A stretch of 34,027 nt of DNA from Arcobacter sp. (GTDB lineage Bacteria > Campylobacterota > Campylobacteria > Campylobacterales > Arcobacteraceae). This document shows, one piece after another, positions 17,294-26,118 of the stretch (the first letter of the stretch is position 1; each line of letters starts with the position of its first letter). Under the pieces are notes generated by a model. It saw only the letters and a list, made by a program, of their open reading frames with translations. It was not told the DNA's origin and did not search any database. The stretch covers positions 1 to 34,027 of the forward strand of contig QKDL01000075.1 in assembly GCA_003252105.1 (NCBI GenBank), read 5' to 3'. Both the position numbers and the translations under genes were made by a program.

Positions 17294-17956
17294 TTATAAA
17301 CTCCCTAAATATTTATTTATTTCTTCAAAAGCTTCATAATCTTCATCTGTAGTATCAAGCTCTCCATCTGCAAATTTTGCAAATTTTTCTAAATTGTTTC
17401 TATCTGATTTACTAAGCTCATAATCAATTAAACCAAATTGATAATCATTTAAAATAGATATAAACTCTTCATCCCATTTATAAACATATCCATTGCTAGT
17501 CATAGTTCTATCAAGATATATTTTTTTGTAACCGTACTCATTCATATAAGTATCTATTGAATCATTATTACATTCAGTAAATCCAGTTTCATATCTAGCC
17601 CAAGTATAATTATTTATAAACTGCCACATTGAATCATCATGTTTTTTTATATTATTAGAGCTGCATAAATTTTTAGCTGTCATATAAACAACAACATACA
17701 TTAAATCCTCATCCATTTTTATATTTAAATTTTCATCTGCTGGAACTATAGGAGCTAATATATATTGTTCATTTTCAAGTTTTTTTAGAATCTCACCATC
17801 TTTTTTAGAAGTTGTTAAGATTAATGGCTCATACTCTTTAGCCACTAATCTTAAGTTTTGAATTAGTAAATTTTTCATCATTGGTTCAGCTGGTAAATTT
17901 GGTCTATCACCTAATAAAGCTGTTAATAAATTTGATTTAAAATCTACATAATTCAT
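17294..17956 (-). CDS. Head-tail connector candidate
   Basis: 220 residues, between the major capsid protein and the tail fibre, where a head-to-tail adaptor is expected. N-terminus MNYVDFKSNLLTALLGDRPN, then helices and an EEINKYLGSL end; several Tyr/Trp/Asn-rich segments (WQFINNYTWARYETGF). A preceding GGTG may be its ribosome binding site. I do not recognise the family; the proposed role rests on gene order and size. Confidence 0.5.
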   Translation of the reverse strand: MNYVDFKSNLLTALLGDRPNLPAEPMMKNLLIQNLRLVAKEYEPLILTTSKKDGEILKKLENEQYILAPIVPADENLNIKMDEDLMYVVVYMTAKNLCSSNNIKKHDDSMWQFINNYTWARYETGFTECNNDSIDTYMNEYGYKKIYLDRTMTSNGYVYKWDEEFISILNDYQFGLIDYELSKSDRNNLEKFAKFADGELDTTDEDYEAFEEINKYLGSL

Positions 17957-17964
17957 GCTGCACC

Positions 17965-18894
17965 TTATGCTGGTAATTTAATATTTTTAACCCAAATAAT
18001 TGCATTTGGATCAATAACTTGTATTGTATGCTCGAAAACATCTTCATAAGCTACACCATCATAAGTAGGATCGCTACACTCTCTATCTTTAATCGCTCTT
18101 AATACAACTGGATTAATTAAATCAGGAGCATAAATGATAAGCTCATTATCTGCTAAACTCATATTTGGAACAATTGGAATATTTGTACCCCATCCAGAAT
18201 CTTGTACATGAGTTACATTTCTAACTACTTTTTTCTCATTGTTTCCAGTTTGTTTTTTATCATCTAAAACACCATTGATTACATCTTTTACCTCGATACC
18301 TGGCATAATGATTTTATCTTCATGTACTCCAGATTTCCACATATGTTTTAATGGATCTGAAATATGCTTTTTAAAATCAAACTCATCGATATTCGCTGCA
18401 TCTATAATGATTCCAGCAAAGTGTTTAGCACCAGCCATACTATTTTTTCTGTTTCCATCTGCATCTGTATCAACAACTGGAGCAGCATCTTTTAACATTG
18501 CAAGTTCACTATCAAGTCTAATTTGTTTTCTGTTTTGATCTTTTTGTTCTTGTAGTTTTGCTTTTTGTTTTGTAATAGTATATGCTTCAAGTTGTGAACC
18601 AGTAAAACCAGAAGTACGCTTCATGATTTGTAAATGATTCATTAGTTCAGTAGTTGGCCATTTTGTGATAGTAGCTCTTTGTGAACCTTCACCATATACA
18701 TTAGATTCACCAACTGTAGCACCTGGTCTAAATTGCCATTTATGACCACTTGCTGGATCACCCTCAAAACCTACTGGATTTCTTAAACTATCCCAAAAAG
18801 GACAAGTAGCTAATCCCGTAGCTCTTATAACATTGTAATAACTCTGTACATTTTCTGCTGCATCAGTAGCTGAGTAAAAACCTTGTGCTGCCAT
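17965..18894 (-). CDS. Major capsid protein, SU10/DUF5309-like
   Basis: 309 residues, ATG at 18894 after AAAAGGGG. The region EGSQRATITKWPTTELMNHL at about 68-87, followed by QIMKRTSGFTGSQLEAYTI, resembles the DUF5309/SU10-type major capsid family (HK97 fold), where a beta-strand region precedes a helix with FTxSGSQ-like residues. The helical backbone segment KAKLQEQKDQNRKQIRLDSE and the later IIMPGIEVKDVING, HVQDSGWGTNIPIVPN and IIYAPDLINPVVLRAIKDRE (peripheral strands) fit. It follows a scaffold gene, as expected. Length matches the family (about 300). Confidence rests on motif and context, not on a search. Confidence 0.8.
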   Translation of the reverse strand: MAAQGFYSATDAAENVQSYYNVIRATGLATCPFWDSLRNPVGFEGDPASGHKWQFRPGATVGESNVYGEGSQRATITKWPTTELMNHLQIMKRTSGFTGSQLEAYTITKQKAKLQEQKDQNRKQIRLDSELAMLKDAAPVVDTDADGNRKNSMAGAKHFAGIIIDAANIDEFDFKKHISDPLKHMWKSGVHEDKIIMPGIEVKDVINGVLDDKKQTGNNEKKVVRNVTHVQDSGWGTNIPIVPNMSLADNELIIYAPDLINPVVLRAIKDRECSDPTYDGVAYEDVFEHTIQVIDPNAIIWVKNIKLPA

Positions 18895-18904
18895 TTATAA
18901 CCCC

Positions 18905-19459
18905 TTATCTTTTATAATTATGAGTTGTAGATACTGCATTATCTAACAACTTATTTACTGACTTTCTGTCACCTTTTTGAAACTTATCGTAAGTCTCATC
19001 AAAATCAAACTTTTCTTTTTCTTCTCTTCCTGGATTAAAATCATCATTGCCAGGATCATTAGTTTGAAAATATTTAATATGTAACAACTCAAAACCAGCT
19101 GGATTGTTTAATCTTTTTGCTTCATCTGGATTATCTTTTGCTATCTCTTTTAACTTATTTTCAACTTTTGATCTATCAATATCTGGATAATCTTTTTTCA
19201 AGTTATGAAAAATACTATTGATAGTATTTTCATGATCTCTATTTTTTTTATCTTCTCGTAGATCTTCTAACTCTTTTTTGATATCTTCTAGTCCATCATC
19301 TTTAGAATTTTCAGAACCTTTGTTATTACCACCTTTTAAATCATCGTCGTTAATCTCGATATCTTTATTTTCTGGATTTGATTCTCCACCAGAACCTCCA
19401 CCGTTAGAACCCTCTGCTGGTGTCATTTCTTCTAACAGTCCGTATAAATTAAATTTCAT
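18905..19459 (-). CDS. Capsid scaffolding protein
   Basis: 184 residues, ATG at 19459 after GGAGATAAG. Highly charged and helical: a Gly/Ser/Asn-rich start (AEGSNGGGSGGESN), then DGLEDIKKELEDLREDKKNR as a coiled coil, and a basic end HNYKR. Acidic coiled-coil proteins encoded directly upstream of the major capsid gene are scaffolds that guide capsid assembly and then leave; the basic C-terminal tail commonly contacts the coat. Function by composition and place. Confidence 0.7.
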   Translation of the reverse strand: MKFNLYGLLEEMTPAEGSNGGGSGGESNPENKDIEINDDDLKGGNNKGSENSKDDGLEDIKKELEDLREDKKNRDHENTINSIFHNLKKDYPDIDRSKVENKLKEIAKDNPDEAKRLNNPAGFELLHIKYFQTNDPGNDDFNPGREEKEKFDFDETYDKFQKGDRKSVNKLLDNAVSTTHNYKR

Positions 19460-19471
19460 CTGCTTATCTCC

Positions 19472-19789
19472 CTACTTTACATCATCTTTATTTTGTGATA
19501 AATCATCAGTTTCTGACTTTTCATCATTTGCTTTAGCTGCTGCATCTTTATCACCTACATTTTTTGTTTTAGTAGTAGCTTTTTCTGCTTCTGCTTTTTC
19601 TGCTGCTTTTAAAATCTTTTTATGATCAGCAGTTGCGACACATACCACACCATTATCTCTTACAATTTGTTCACCTTTTTTAACTGGAACACCTTTTATT
19701 TGTTTTGCAAATCTATGACCTTTATCTGTTTCAGCCATACCAGATACATGGATCTCGCTAACTTTTCCAAGATCTTCTACATTTGACAT
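19472..19789 (-). CDS. Small head-region protein with charged tail
   Basis: 105 residues, ATG at 19789 after AAAGGAG. The first 45 residues form a small beta-rich domain (KVSEIHVSGMAETDKGHRFA, KGVPVKKGEQIVRDNGVVCV). The remaining residues are a Lys/Ala/Glu/Asp-rich helix (KILKAAEKAEAEKATTKTKN). Placed between portal and scaffold. Could be a head decoration or assembly helper; no family recognised. Confidence 0.45.
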   Translation of the reverse strand: MSNVEDLGKVSEIHVSGMAETDKGHRFAKQIKGVPVKKGEQIVRDNGVVCVATADHKKILKAAEKAEAEKATTKTKNVGDKDAAAKANDEKSETDDLSQNKDDVK

Positions 19790-19866
19790 TCTATCTCCTT
19801 TATTTTTTTATTAAACATCATAATTTTAACCTTTACTTTTAACAAAAATGTCCAAACTTTTTAAGC

Positions 19867-21420
19867 CTAGAGCATTGCAACACTATTTGTTTTTTGTGGT
19901 GTATTATCTGTTTGCTCCTCCTCTTGTGTTGGGATTTCTTCTGTAAATAAATTGTTTAGATTGATATCATCACCTAATCTAAGATTTAAGAATTTTTTTA
20001 CAATATAGTCTTTGACTTTTGGATTTATTCTTTGATCAGGAGCTAACATTTGTATTACATTTATAAGATCAGATATTGAAGCTTCTTTTTCTATTGTAGT
20101 TCCAAAGTTTATTTTTATTGAGTATTCTAAATTTTTTCTATTTCCTTTTGGACCAAAAGGCAACTCTACACCAGTTATTTTATTTATTACTGCATCATCG
20201 GCATTTTTTAACACCAGGTAAACCCAAGTTTTAGCCCAATGCTCAAACAATGTCTCATTCATTAAAGATATCATTTGTTGTATTCTCATAGATGAATTAG
20301 AGTTTATAGTAGCTAGTGCTTTTTGACTTCGTCTATCACTTGCTCCCGTATGCCCTTCAAGCATAGAGTTTACTCCAGAAGATTCTCTAAGATCATTTCT
20401 TATAAGTTGAGTATCTTGAGTAAGTGAATATTCTCCAGGTACTTGTCTCTCTTTTATCTCTGATAGTTTTCCTTTTACTCTAATACCTTTACCATGTCCG
20501 AAAGTTAAATCTCGTGGATCTACTTTTGCATCATCACCTAAAAAAACATCTGGATTTAAAATCTTCTCTTGTAAATCATTTTTTAAATTTCTTTTTTGAT
20601 TCAGCTCTTTAGCTAGATTTTCAACTTTATTTATAAAGTTTCCACCATAAGCTAAAATCTGATTTTCTCTTTTGCTCTTATCAACACTTGCTAACTCTGA
20701 AATAGCGAATCCATATTGAAAAGGATTTTTTTTGAGTATCTGTTTATGTACTAAAACATTTTTGATATATATTTTTTCTAGAAGTTTGCCTCTTTGAGTT
20801 AAGCTATAGTAGTGTTTTCTTTCATATCTTTTTGTATTTTCATCATCTAAATTTAGTTTGGAACTAAGACCAGATTGATTATATATTTTGTTTTTGATTT
20901 TATTTTTAATTTTTCTAACAGATTCAGTAGAGGTATAAGCAAAGTCCTCTATATCTTCTAGATTTACTGCTTCATCATCAAAGGCTAGATCAGTAACTGG
21001 AATTTGTCTAGTTATAACTCTATTTTTTTGATTATCCCAATATGTAGCAGTAATCCCAACTCGAAAAAGTAAAGCAGATCTAAAAGCTTTCACCAGTTCA
21101 GATTGAGGTTTTAATTTATCGTAATACTCTTTTACAATTAAATTTAATCTTCTTACCTCTTCTGGATCATTACCCAAAATCTCTATAGGGCATCCAGCAC
21201 TAAAAAAAGCAGTTGAAAAAATAGATTCAATGATATCTACAGTATTTTGGATAGTTGGGATAAAGATTCTAGATCTTCTTTTCTTTTTTAATCTTTTCCA
21301 TTCTTCATCTGCAAAGCGATTATTATAAAGCCTTTCGTTTTTTTCCCATTCATTTTTATAAATATTTTGCGCAGCAAATAAAGAGGTGTATCGACTTAAA
21401 TCGTTTGGTTGAGCTGACAT
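19867..21420 (-). CDS. Portal protein
   Basis: 517 residues from ATG at 21420 (MSAQPNDLSRYTSLFAAQNI), with AAGG six bases upstream; the in-frame ATG at 21426 abuts the AAGG and is unlikely. Order of features: N-terminal helix with WEKNERLYNNRFADEEWKR, then RSRIFIPTIQNTVDIIESIF, which is the typical phage portal opening. A beta-rich wing follows (RVGITATYWDNQKNRVITRQ, IPVTDLAFDDEA), then a clip/stem region with GVNSMLEGHTGASDRRSQKA (the stem-like helix preceded by a G-rich turn), then MIQLMNETLFEHWAKTW-type helices. Portals of podoviruses with this pattern are 500-750 residues long. It is the first gene of the leftward late operon and would form the dodecameric DNA entry ring. Confidence 0.8.
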   Translation of the reverse strand: MSAQPNDLSRYTSLFAAQNIYKNEWEKNERLYNNRFADEEWKRLKKKRRSRIFIPTIQNTVDIIESIFSTAFFSAGCPIEILGNDPEEVRRLNLIVKEYYDKLKPQSELVKAFRSALLFRVGITATYWDNQKNRVITRQIPVTDLAFDDEAVNLEDIEDFAYTSTESVRKIKNKIKNKIYNQSGLSSKLNLDDENTKRYERKHYYSLTQRGKLLEKIYIKNVLVHKQILKKNPFQYGFAISELASVDKSKRENQILAYGGNFINKVENLAKELNQKRNLKNDLQEKILNPDVFLGDDAKVDPRDLTFGHGKGIRVKGKLSEIKERQVPGEYSLTQDTQLIRNDLRESSGVNSMLEGHTGASDRRSQKALATINSNSSMRIQQMISLMNETLFEHWAKTWVYLVLKNADDAVINKITGVELPFGPKGNRKNLEYSIKINFGTTIEKEASISDLINVIQMLAPDQRINPKVKDYIVKKFLNLRLGDDINLNNLFTEEIPTQEEEQTDNTPQKTNSVAML

Positions 21421-21497
21421 AATCATCCTTTTTTTTGATAAAAGAATGATTATGACTTATAAGTTTTACTTTTTTGTCCTAAGATTTTGATTTTTTT

Positions 21498-21527
21498 AAA
21501 ACGTATGTTTTAAATACTTATATTATA
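21498..21527 (-). promoter_or_regulatory. Candidate late promoter with repeat copy 3
   Basis: On the minus strand TATAAT (21527-21522) lies just upstream of the portal operon. The repeat AAAACGTATGTTTTAAATA (21498-21516 plus strand), identical to 30395-30413, overlaps the expected start of transcription, as an operator would. This 173-base gap (21428-21600) also contains the end of the immunity operon. Promoter call inferred from the hexamer and context. Confidence 0.45.
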
Positions 21528-21600
21528 TTCTTTACATATTTTTAAAATATCTTTTTCAAGTCTTGATATAAAAAAAATTAGTTCTAAAATATCCTAATAT

Positions 21601-22107
21601 TTACCATGAATTATCAACAAGTATTCCCATCACTTTGTCATAATCAGCTATTGCAGTTTTTGGGATAGATTTCCATTTAATAGTTTTTATATATCTACCA
21701 TCTAAGGTAAATTTATCATACCTTTCATCTATACCAAAAGAAAAAAAACTTTTCTCTTTTGCTCCAGCATATATATAAGATTTTGATTTTGTTATAAAAG
21801 AGATATCGTAATCGTTCATATCATAATATCTTTTTATTTCAATAAAAGAGGAGATATCTAAATAAGCAGATATCTCCTCTTGTGTTTCAATTTCCCTACT
21901 ATTAAAATTTATACTATAGTAACCAATAATAAAAAATACAAATACTAAAAGATAGGCTTTTTCTTCACCAGTTCTAATACTCTCTTTTTCTTTTTTTGGT
22001 TTAATTTTTCTCAAACGATAAAGTATAAGCACGATAAAAACTACAATGATTATAAGAAAAATTAAAATTGTAGAAATAAGTGATATTAAACTTTCATTAC
22101 TTAGCAT
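21601..22107 (-). CDS. Two-TM membrane protein beside the repressor
   Basis: 168 residues, ATG at 22107 after AAAGGTTTTTATATG (weak). TM1 about residues 9-30 (LISTILIFLIIIVVFIVLIL), a short basic loop KIKPKKEKESIRTGEEK, TM2 about 51-65 (AYLLVFVFFIIGYYS), then a 100-residue soluble domain with Tyr/Lys/Asp-rich strands (FITKSKSYIYAGAKEKSFFS). Located in the same transcription direction as the repressor, so expressed in the lysogen: a likely accessory or superinfection-exclusion gene. No family recognised. Confidence 0.5.
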   Translation of the reverse strand: MLSNESLISLISTILIFLIIIVVFIVLILYRLRKIKPKKEKESIRTGEEKAYLLVFVFFIIGYYSINFNSREIETQEEISAYLDISSFIEIKRYYDMNDYDISFITKSKSYIYAGAKEKSFFSFGIDERYDKFTLDGRYIKTIKWKSIPKTAIADYDKVMGILVDNSW

Positions 22108-22162
22108 ATAAAAACCTTTAATATATATATTTATAATATATTAACGGATTTTTATATATTAT

Positions 22163-22522
22163 CTACTTAGTTATTTTATTTTTAAGTTCTTGTATCTCTT
22201 TACGTATGGATTCTATATTTTGTTCTCTTTTTTCTAATGTTTCTAAAATTTCTTCATTTGTCATATCTTTGGTATTATTTTCAATACCTAAATCAAATTT
22301 TGGAATATACATATCCCCCCTACCAAAAATTAGCCAAGTAGCATTTAAAAAATATTTCTCTTCAAACTCTACTGCTATTTCGGGAGTAATTTTTTTATTA
22401 CCATTCGCCATATCTTTTATTTGTTGCTCTGAAAAGTTAGGCATCTTATCCGAAATTTCAGAGTATTTAGAACATACATCTTGCGTAAATCTCTTAAATC
22501 TTTTTGCAGTATCTTTTCTCAT
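22163..22522 (-). CDS. CI-like phage repressor (HTH, no peptidase domain)
   Basis: 119 residues, ATG at 22522 with AGGA upstream. Helix-turn-helix region about residues 28-58 (FSEQQIKDMANGNKKITPEI), followed by ATWLIFGRGDMYIP, the motif typical of XRE repressors of phages and plasmids (L-x-W-L-x-x-G-x-G-x-M). The C-terminus (about 84-118, EILETLEKREQNIESIRKEI) is a coiled coil for oligomerisation instead of a LexA-type S24 autocleavage domain, so induction is unlikely to use RecA-stimulated self-cleavage. It sits divergent from the early primase operon with operator-like repeats between them. Confidence 0.75.
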   Translation of the reverse strand: MRKDTAKRFKRFTQDVCSKYSEISDKMPNFSEQQIKDMANGNKKITPEIAVEFEEKYFLNATWLIFGRGDMYIPKFDLGIENNTKDMTNEEILETLEKREQNIESIRKEIQELKNKITK

Positions 22523-22734
22523 TTTAAAATTCCTCGTATTGTTTTTAATACTTTTGTAAGTTTTTTAATACTAAGATTCAATTAAGTATTAATTTTACTA
22601 CGAAAGTATGAAAATTATTGAATTATAACAGATTTTCATGAAATTTGTATCGAAAATTCATTTTGGAAGCCTATTATCCTTCGTGCGCCTTTGAAGGTTA
22701 ATAGGTTTTCAAAGTGAATAAAAAAGGCGCGAGT
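22523..22734. promoter_or_regulatory. Repressor/early operon divergent operator region
   Basis: GTATT (22536-22540) and AATAC (22547-22551) form one dyad. TTAATACT (22565-22572) and AGTATTAA (22585-22592) form a second, perfect 8-bp dyad, and AAGTATGA appears at 22604-22611. These are related half-sites, as expected for lambda-like operators. TATAAC at 22624-22629 could be a rightward -10. A hairpin at 22670-22705 (CCTATTA/TAATAGG plus CCTTC/GAAGG, with loop GTGCGCCTTT) lies in the early leader. It contains TTATCCTTCGTGC at 22674-22686, which also occurs at 3323-3335. Confidence 0.6.
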
Positions 22735-23136
22735 ATGAGTGATTCAGATTTTATAAGTATAGAATCAGTTGCAGCTATTGAAGGCAAAAATGTAGAAGAT
22801 CTAAAAAGATTGATCTACAGAAAAACTGATTACAACTATTTACGTTTTAAAATTGTCAATGGTAAACTTTTTATGAGAGCAGATTATGAAGCTCCATTAA
22901 AAGAAGATCTAGACAGACTAAGACAAAAAGCCTTAATCATTGCAAAAACAGAAAACAACTTATGTAGTGAACTTTCAAAACTTTCAAAAAATAAAATAAA
23001 AAAAGAAACTCTACAAAAATATTTTTATAGATATAGATTTAAACAAATTGCAAAAGCTATAAGAATAATAGACCTTCTTAAAAAATATATTTCTCAAAAT
23101 AGCCTAATAAATGAAAGTGATCTAAAATATGACTAA
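22735..23136 (+). CDS. Small protein upstream of the primase, HTH-like N-terminus
   Basis: 133 residues from ATG at 22735 (AAGG at a 7-base spacing); an in-frame GTG at 22714 is possible but has no ribosome binding site. N-terminal ISIESVAAIEGKNVEDLKRL followed by a YLRFKIVNGKLFMRADY strand resembles small winged-helix/excisionase-like DNA-binding modules. Residues 70-133 are helical and basic (NKIKKETLQKYFYRYRFKQI). First gene of the early operon and overlapping the primase by 8 bases, so it may help replication or regulate it. Family uncertain. Confidence 0.5.
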   Translation: MSDSDFISIESVAAIEGKNVEDLKRLIYRKTDYNYLRFKIVNGKLFMRADYEAPLKEDLDRLRQKALIIAKTENNLCSELSKLSKNKIKKETLQKYFYRYRFKQIAKAIRIIDLLKKYISQNSLINESDLKYD

Positions 23137-26101
23137 TGATGTTTTTCAAATAATAAAAAATCATGAAATAGATATGAAAGAGTATCTATCTCAATTTTAC
23201 GGTATGGAATGGAAAAGAAATAAAACCCTATGCCCCTTTCATGGTGATAGTGAAGATAAACCTAATCTTAGCTACAACAAAAAAACAAATACTGTTAGAT
23301 GTTTTGTATGTGAAGCAAAAGGCGATCTTATAAATTTTGTTGTACAAAAAGAAGGCCTAAAAAGTAGAGAACATCCAAAAGTAGAAGCTTGTAAAATCAT
23401 ATTAGATAACTTAAAAATTCCATATCAAAGAACACAAGATGTTAAACCTCTTACAGAGGAAGAAAAAAAAGCTTTAGAAGAAAAACAAAAAAAATTAGAT
23501 CAAGAAAGAGAAGAGAAAAAACAAAAAACACAACAGCAGTTAGAAAATGATTTAAAAATAGCTGCTGCTAAAATGAAAAAAGATGCTCCCTTGTTTTCAT
23601 CAACTTTCCAAAATAAACTATTTGAGGATAAAGATCTAAACAAATTTATCGAAGATACTTTTATACAAATTCCAGATCAGGACAATTTTAAATCAACTTC
23701 AAAAATATTATTAGACTGGTCCGAACTATATTTAGGATATGATGAAAAAACTCATAACTCATTTTGTATTTTAAATAGAACTTTAGACGGAACTGTTTAT
23801 AACATCAAACATAAAACAAAATATGTTTATGATGAAGAAAACAAAAAACACTTACCAACTAGAGTAAATGGTAAATGGATATCTGCTTACAACTGCAAAA
23901 TTTATCCTTTTCCTTTTGATTATTTTAAAACTTTTGATGAGCAAGAACCGGTTATAATCTGTGAAGGCGAAAAAGATGCCCTTAACCTTTTAAGTTATGG
24001 AATAAACGTACTAACTTTAGGTGGTGTAACTAATCCCTGGACTGATTACCTAGAACTACTTAGAAATAGAAAAGTATATATCTGGTTTGATCATGACAAC
24101 GCAGGATATTTAGATTCTGTAAAAAGATTTCATGAGATATCACAAATAACTAACGAATGTTATGTTACTCTTTTTTATGACATAAATTCAGCTTTTGAAA
24201 ACAAATACGATATATCAGACTTTTTAAAAGATAAACTTTTTAAATCAAAAGAAGATATCTTTCATGCTATAGCTTACTCAAGTTATAAACTTACTACTTC
24301 AAAAATTGAAGATATCGAAGAGTTTACAGGTCTAAATTTAAAAGAATACTACTTTAATCAACCTATAAAAACATTTTTAGATATAAAAAAAGAGTGGTTA
24401 AGAACCAATGCTCATGGAGAACCAATCAATATTTTTAATCCAAAAGGTGCAAAAGATATCAAAGGTTTAGAAGAATTTTACAAAGCTTTTTCAGCAAAAA
24501 AACAAGAAGATAATTTTACCGATGCAAAAAAAGCAATACTCCAGGAAGTTCTACCAAAATTTGCAGAAGAAAAAGAAAAAGATATAGATGAACTTATAAA
24601 TATGTTTGATGCTATGTTTAAACAATATAAAAAACTTCATGAACACTATTCACAAAATAAACTTTATGATATCGTAGCTGCTTTTGAAGCTATGTGTAGA
24701 CATACTGATAATACCTTTGGCAAGTTCAATAGTAAATTATATGTTTGGACTGGTACTCATTATGAAGATATTGGAGAGGAAGAACATAACTTAGAAGGTT
24801 TTATTTTAAAGTATTGGATGCCTTTAGCTCATGTAGATAAGATGAAAATCTTAGAGGAAAATGTAAACAAAGTTATCAAAAACTTATACATGGGTGCAGA
24901 CAATTTAGCCGGTATAAAAAAACTTCAAAAAAATAAAAGAGTTTTAAACTTTTCAAATGGTACTTTATTTATAAGTAACAAAGGAAAAGTTACCTTTAAA
25001 AACTTTCATACTAAAAAAGATGCAGCTACAAATATTTTACATTTTCCTTATGATAAAAGTGCTACTTGCCCTAAGTTTGATAAGTTCCTAGATAGAGTTC
25101 TACCAGATAAAAAAGATCAACAAACTTTATTAGAGTATATAGGCTACTGCTTTTTACCAAGCCATGATTATGAAGCTTTTATTATTCTATATGGAAAATC
25201 TGGATCAAATGGAAAATCAGTAATTATAGATATCGTTAAATCTTTTTTTGGAAAAGAAAACGTATCAAATCTACAACTGCAAGACTTCGAAGGTCACCAA
25301 CTGCACTCACTAAACAATAAGATCATAAACATGGGAAGTGAGATAGATACCAAAGGTTTAAATAAAGGCCAACTTCAAAAGCTAAAAAACATAGTATCTC
25401 CAGAAGATAGTTTAGAGATAAACCCAAAGATGAGAGATCCTTATGAAATGGATTCAAAAGCAAAACCAAAACTTTGGTTTGCAGTAAATGATAAACCTAC
25501 CAATGGTATGGATGCAGCAGTATTTAGAAGAACACTATTTTTAAACTTCAATGTACAAATAGGTGATGACGAAAAAATCAGAGGTCTATCAAAAAGATTT
25601 GATGATGAGAAACCAGGTATTTTAAATAAAGCACTAAAATCGCTAAACATACTTATCAAAAATGGAAGATTCACAAAATCTGAAAATATGATAAGAGATC
25701 TAGAAGCTTACAAAGATGAAGTTTCGCCACTAAGAAGATATGTAAAAGACTGCTTAGAGATTGACACTCAAAACATGATCCCTAAAAAATACCTATATCA
25801 ACACTATAAGGAATATTCAAACGAAAAAGGACACCATCCACTAAGTGAACAAAAATTCTGGACTAGATTAAACGATGAAATAGGAATAGAACTAGAGACC
25901 GTTCAACTAAGAATGAATGAAGCAAAACATAAACTTTTAACTGACAATGTAGGAGAAAGACCTAGATTTATCAAAGGTATTTTTTGTAACAAAACAGATA
26001 TCGAATCAATCAAATATGATAAGGCAGATGTTTCAACTAATCATATAAATTATGATATCGAAACTAAAGAGATAAGCCTAAAAGAGGAGGTTAAAGAGTA
26101 A
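23129..26101 (+). CDS. Primase-helicase, CHC2 zinc finger + TOPRIM + SF3/D5 helicase
   Basis: 990 residues. A CHC2-type zinc finger uses Cys35, His38, Cys58 and Cys61 (CPFHGD...CFVCEAKGD). A coiled-coil charged linker at about 105-150 joins it to a TOPRIM domain with Glu279 (PVIICEGEKD) and the FDHDNAG motif (Asp321, Asp323). The C-terminal half is an SF3/D5-type helicase with Walker A GKSGSNGKS (689-697), Walker B IINMGSEID (732-740), sensor FAVND (784-788) and paired Arg 800-801 as finger. It ends in a winged helix (about 875-915, KKYLYQHYKEYSNEKG). Key catalytic residues are present. Primase-helicase fusions of this sort replicate P4-like satellites, phages and plasmids. Immediately downstream lies a terminator, then repeats that could be its origin. 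Confidence 0.88.
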   Translation: MTNDVFQIIKNHEIDMKEYLSQFYGMEWKRNKTLCPFHGDSEDKPNLSYNKKTNTVRCFVCEAKGDLINFVVQKEGLKSREHPKVEACKIILDNLKIPYQRTQDVKPLTEEEKKALEEKQKKLDQEREEKKQKTQQQLENDLKIAAAKMKKDAPLFSSTFQNKLFEDKDLNKFIEDTFIQIPDQDNFKSTSKILLDWSELYLGYDEKTHNSFCILNRTLDGTVYNIKHKTKYVYDEENKKHLPTRVNGKWISAYNCKIYPFPFDYFKTFDEQEPVIICEGEKDALNLLSYGINVLTLGGVTNPWTDYLELLRNRKVYIWFDHDNAGYLDSVKRFHEISQITNECYVTLFYDINSAFENKYDISDFLKDKLFKSKEDIFHAIAYSSYKLTTSKIEDIEEFTGLNLKEYYFNQPIKTFLDIKKEWLRTNAHGEPINIFNPKGAKDIKGLEEFYKAFSAKKQEDNFTDAKKAILQEVLPKFAEEKEKDIDELINMFDAMFKQYKKLHEHYSQNKLYDIVAAFEAMCRHTDNTFGKFNSKLYVWTGTHYEDIGEEEHNLEGFILKYWMPLAHVDKMKILEENVNKVIKNLYMGADNLAGIKKLQKNKRVLNFSNGTLFISNKGKVTFKNFHTKKDAATNILHFPYDKSATCPKFDKFLDRVLPDKKDQQTLLEYIGYCFLPSHDYEAFIILYGKSGSNGKSVIIDIVKSFFGKENVSNLQLQDFEGHQLHSLNNKIINMGSEIDTKGLNKGQLQKLKNIVSPEDSLEINPKMRDPYEMDSKAKPKLWFAVNDKPTNGMDAAVFRRTLFLNFNVQIGDDEKIRGLSKRFDDEKPGILNKALKSLNILIKNGRFTKSENMIRDLEAYKDEVSPLRRYVKDCLEIDTQNMIPKKYLYQHYKEYSNEKGHHPLSEQKFWTRLNDEIGIELETVQLRMNEAKHKLLTDNVGERPRFIKGIFCNKTDIESIKYDKADVSTNHINYDIETKEISLKEEVKE

Positions 26102-26118
26102 TTTATAGGTGGCTTAGT

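Noticed and set aside
3363..21482. TTTTTTGTCCTAA at both ends of the late operon (3363 and 21470)
   Set aside because: A 13-mer this AT-rich is expected to recur by chance in a 34 kb AT-rich sequence, and no structure accompanies it.
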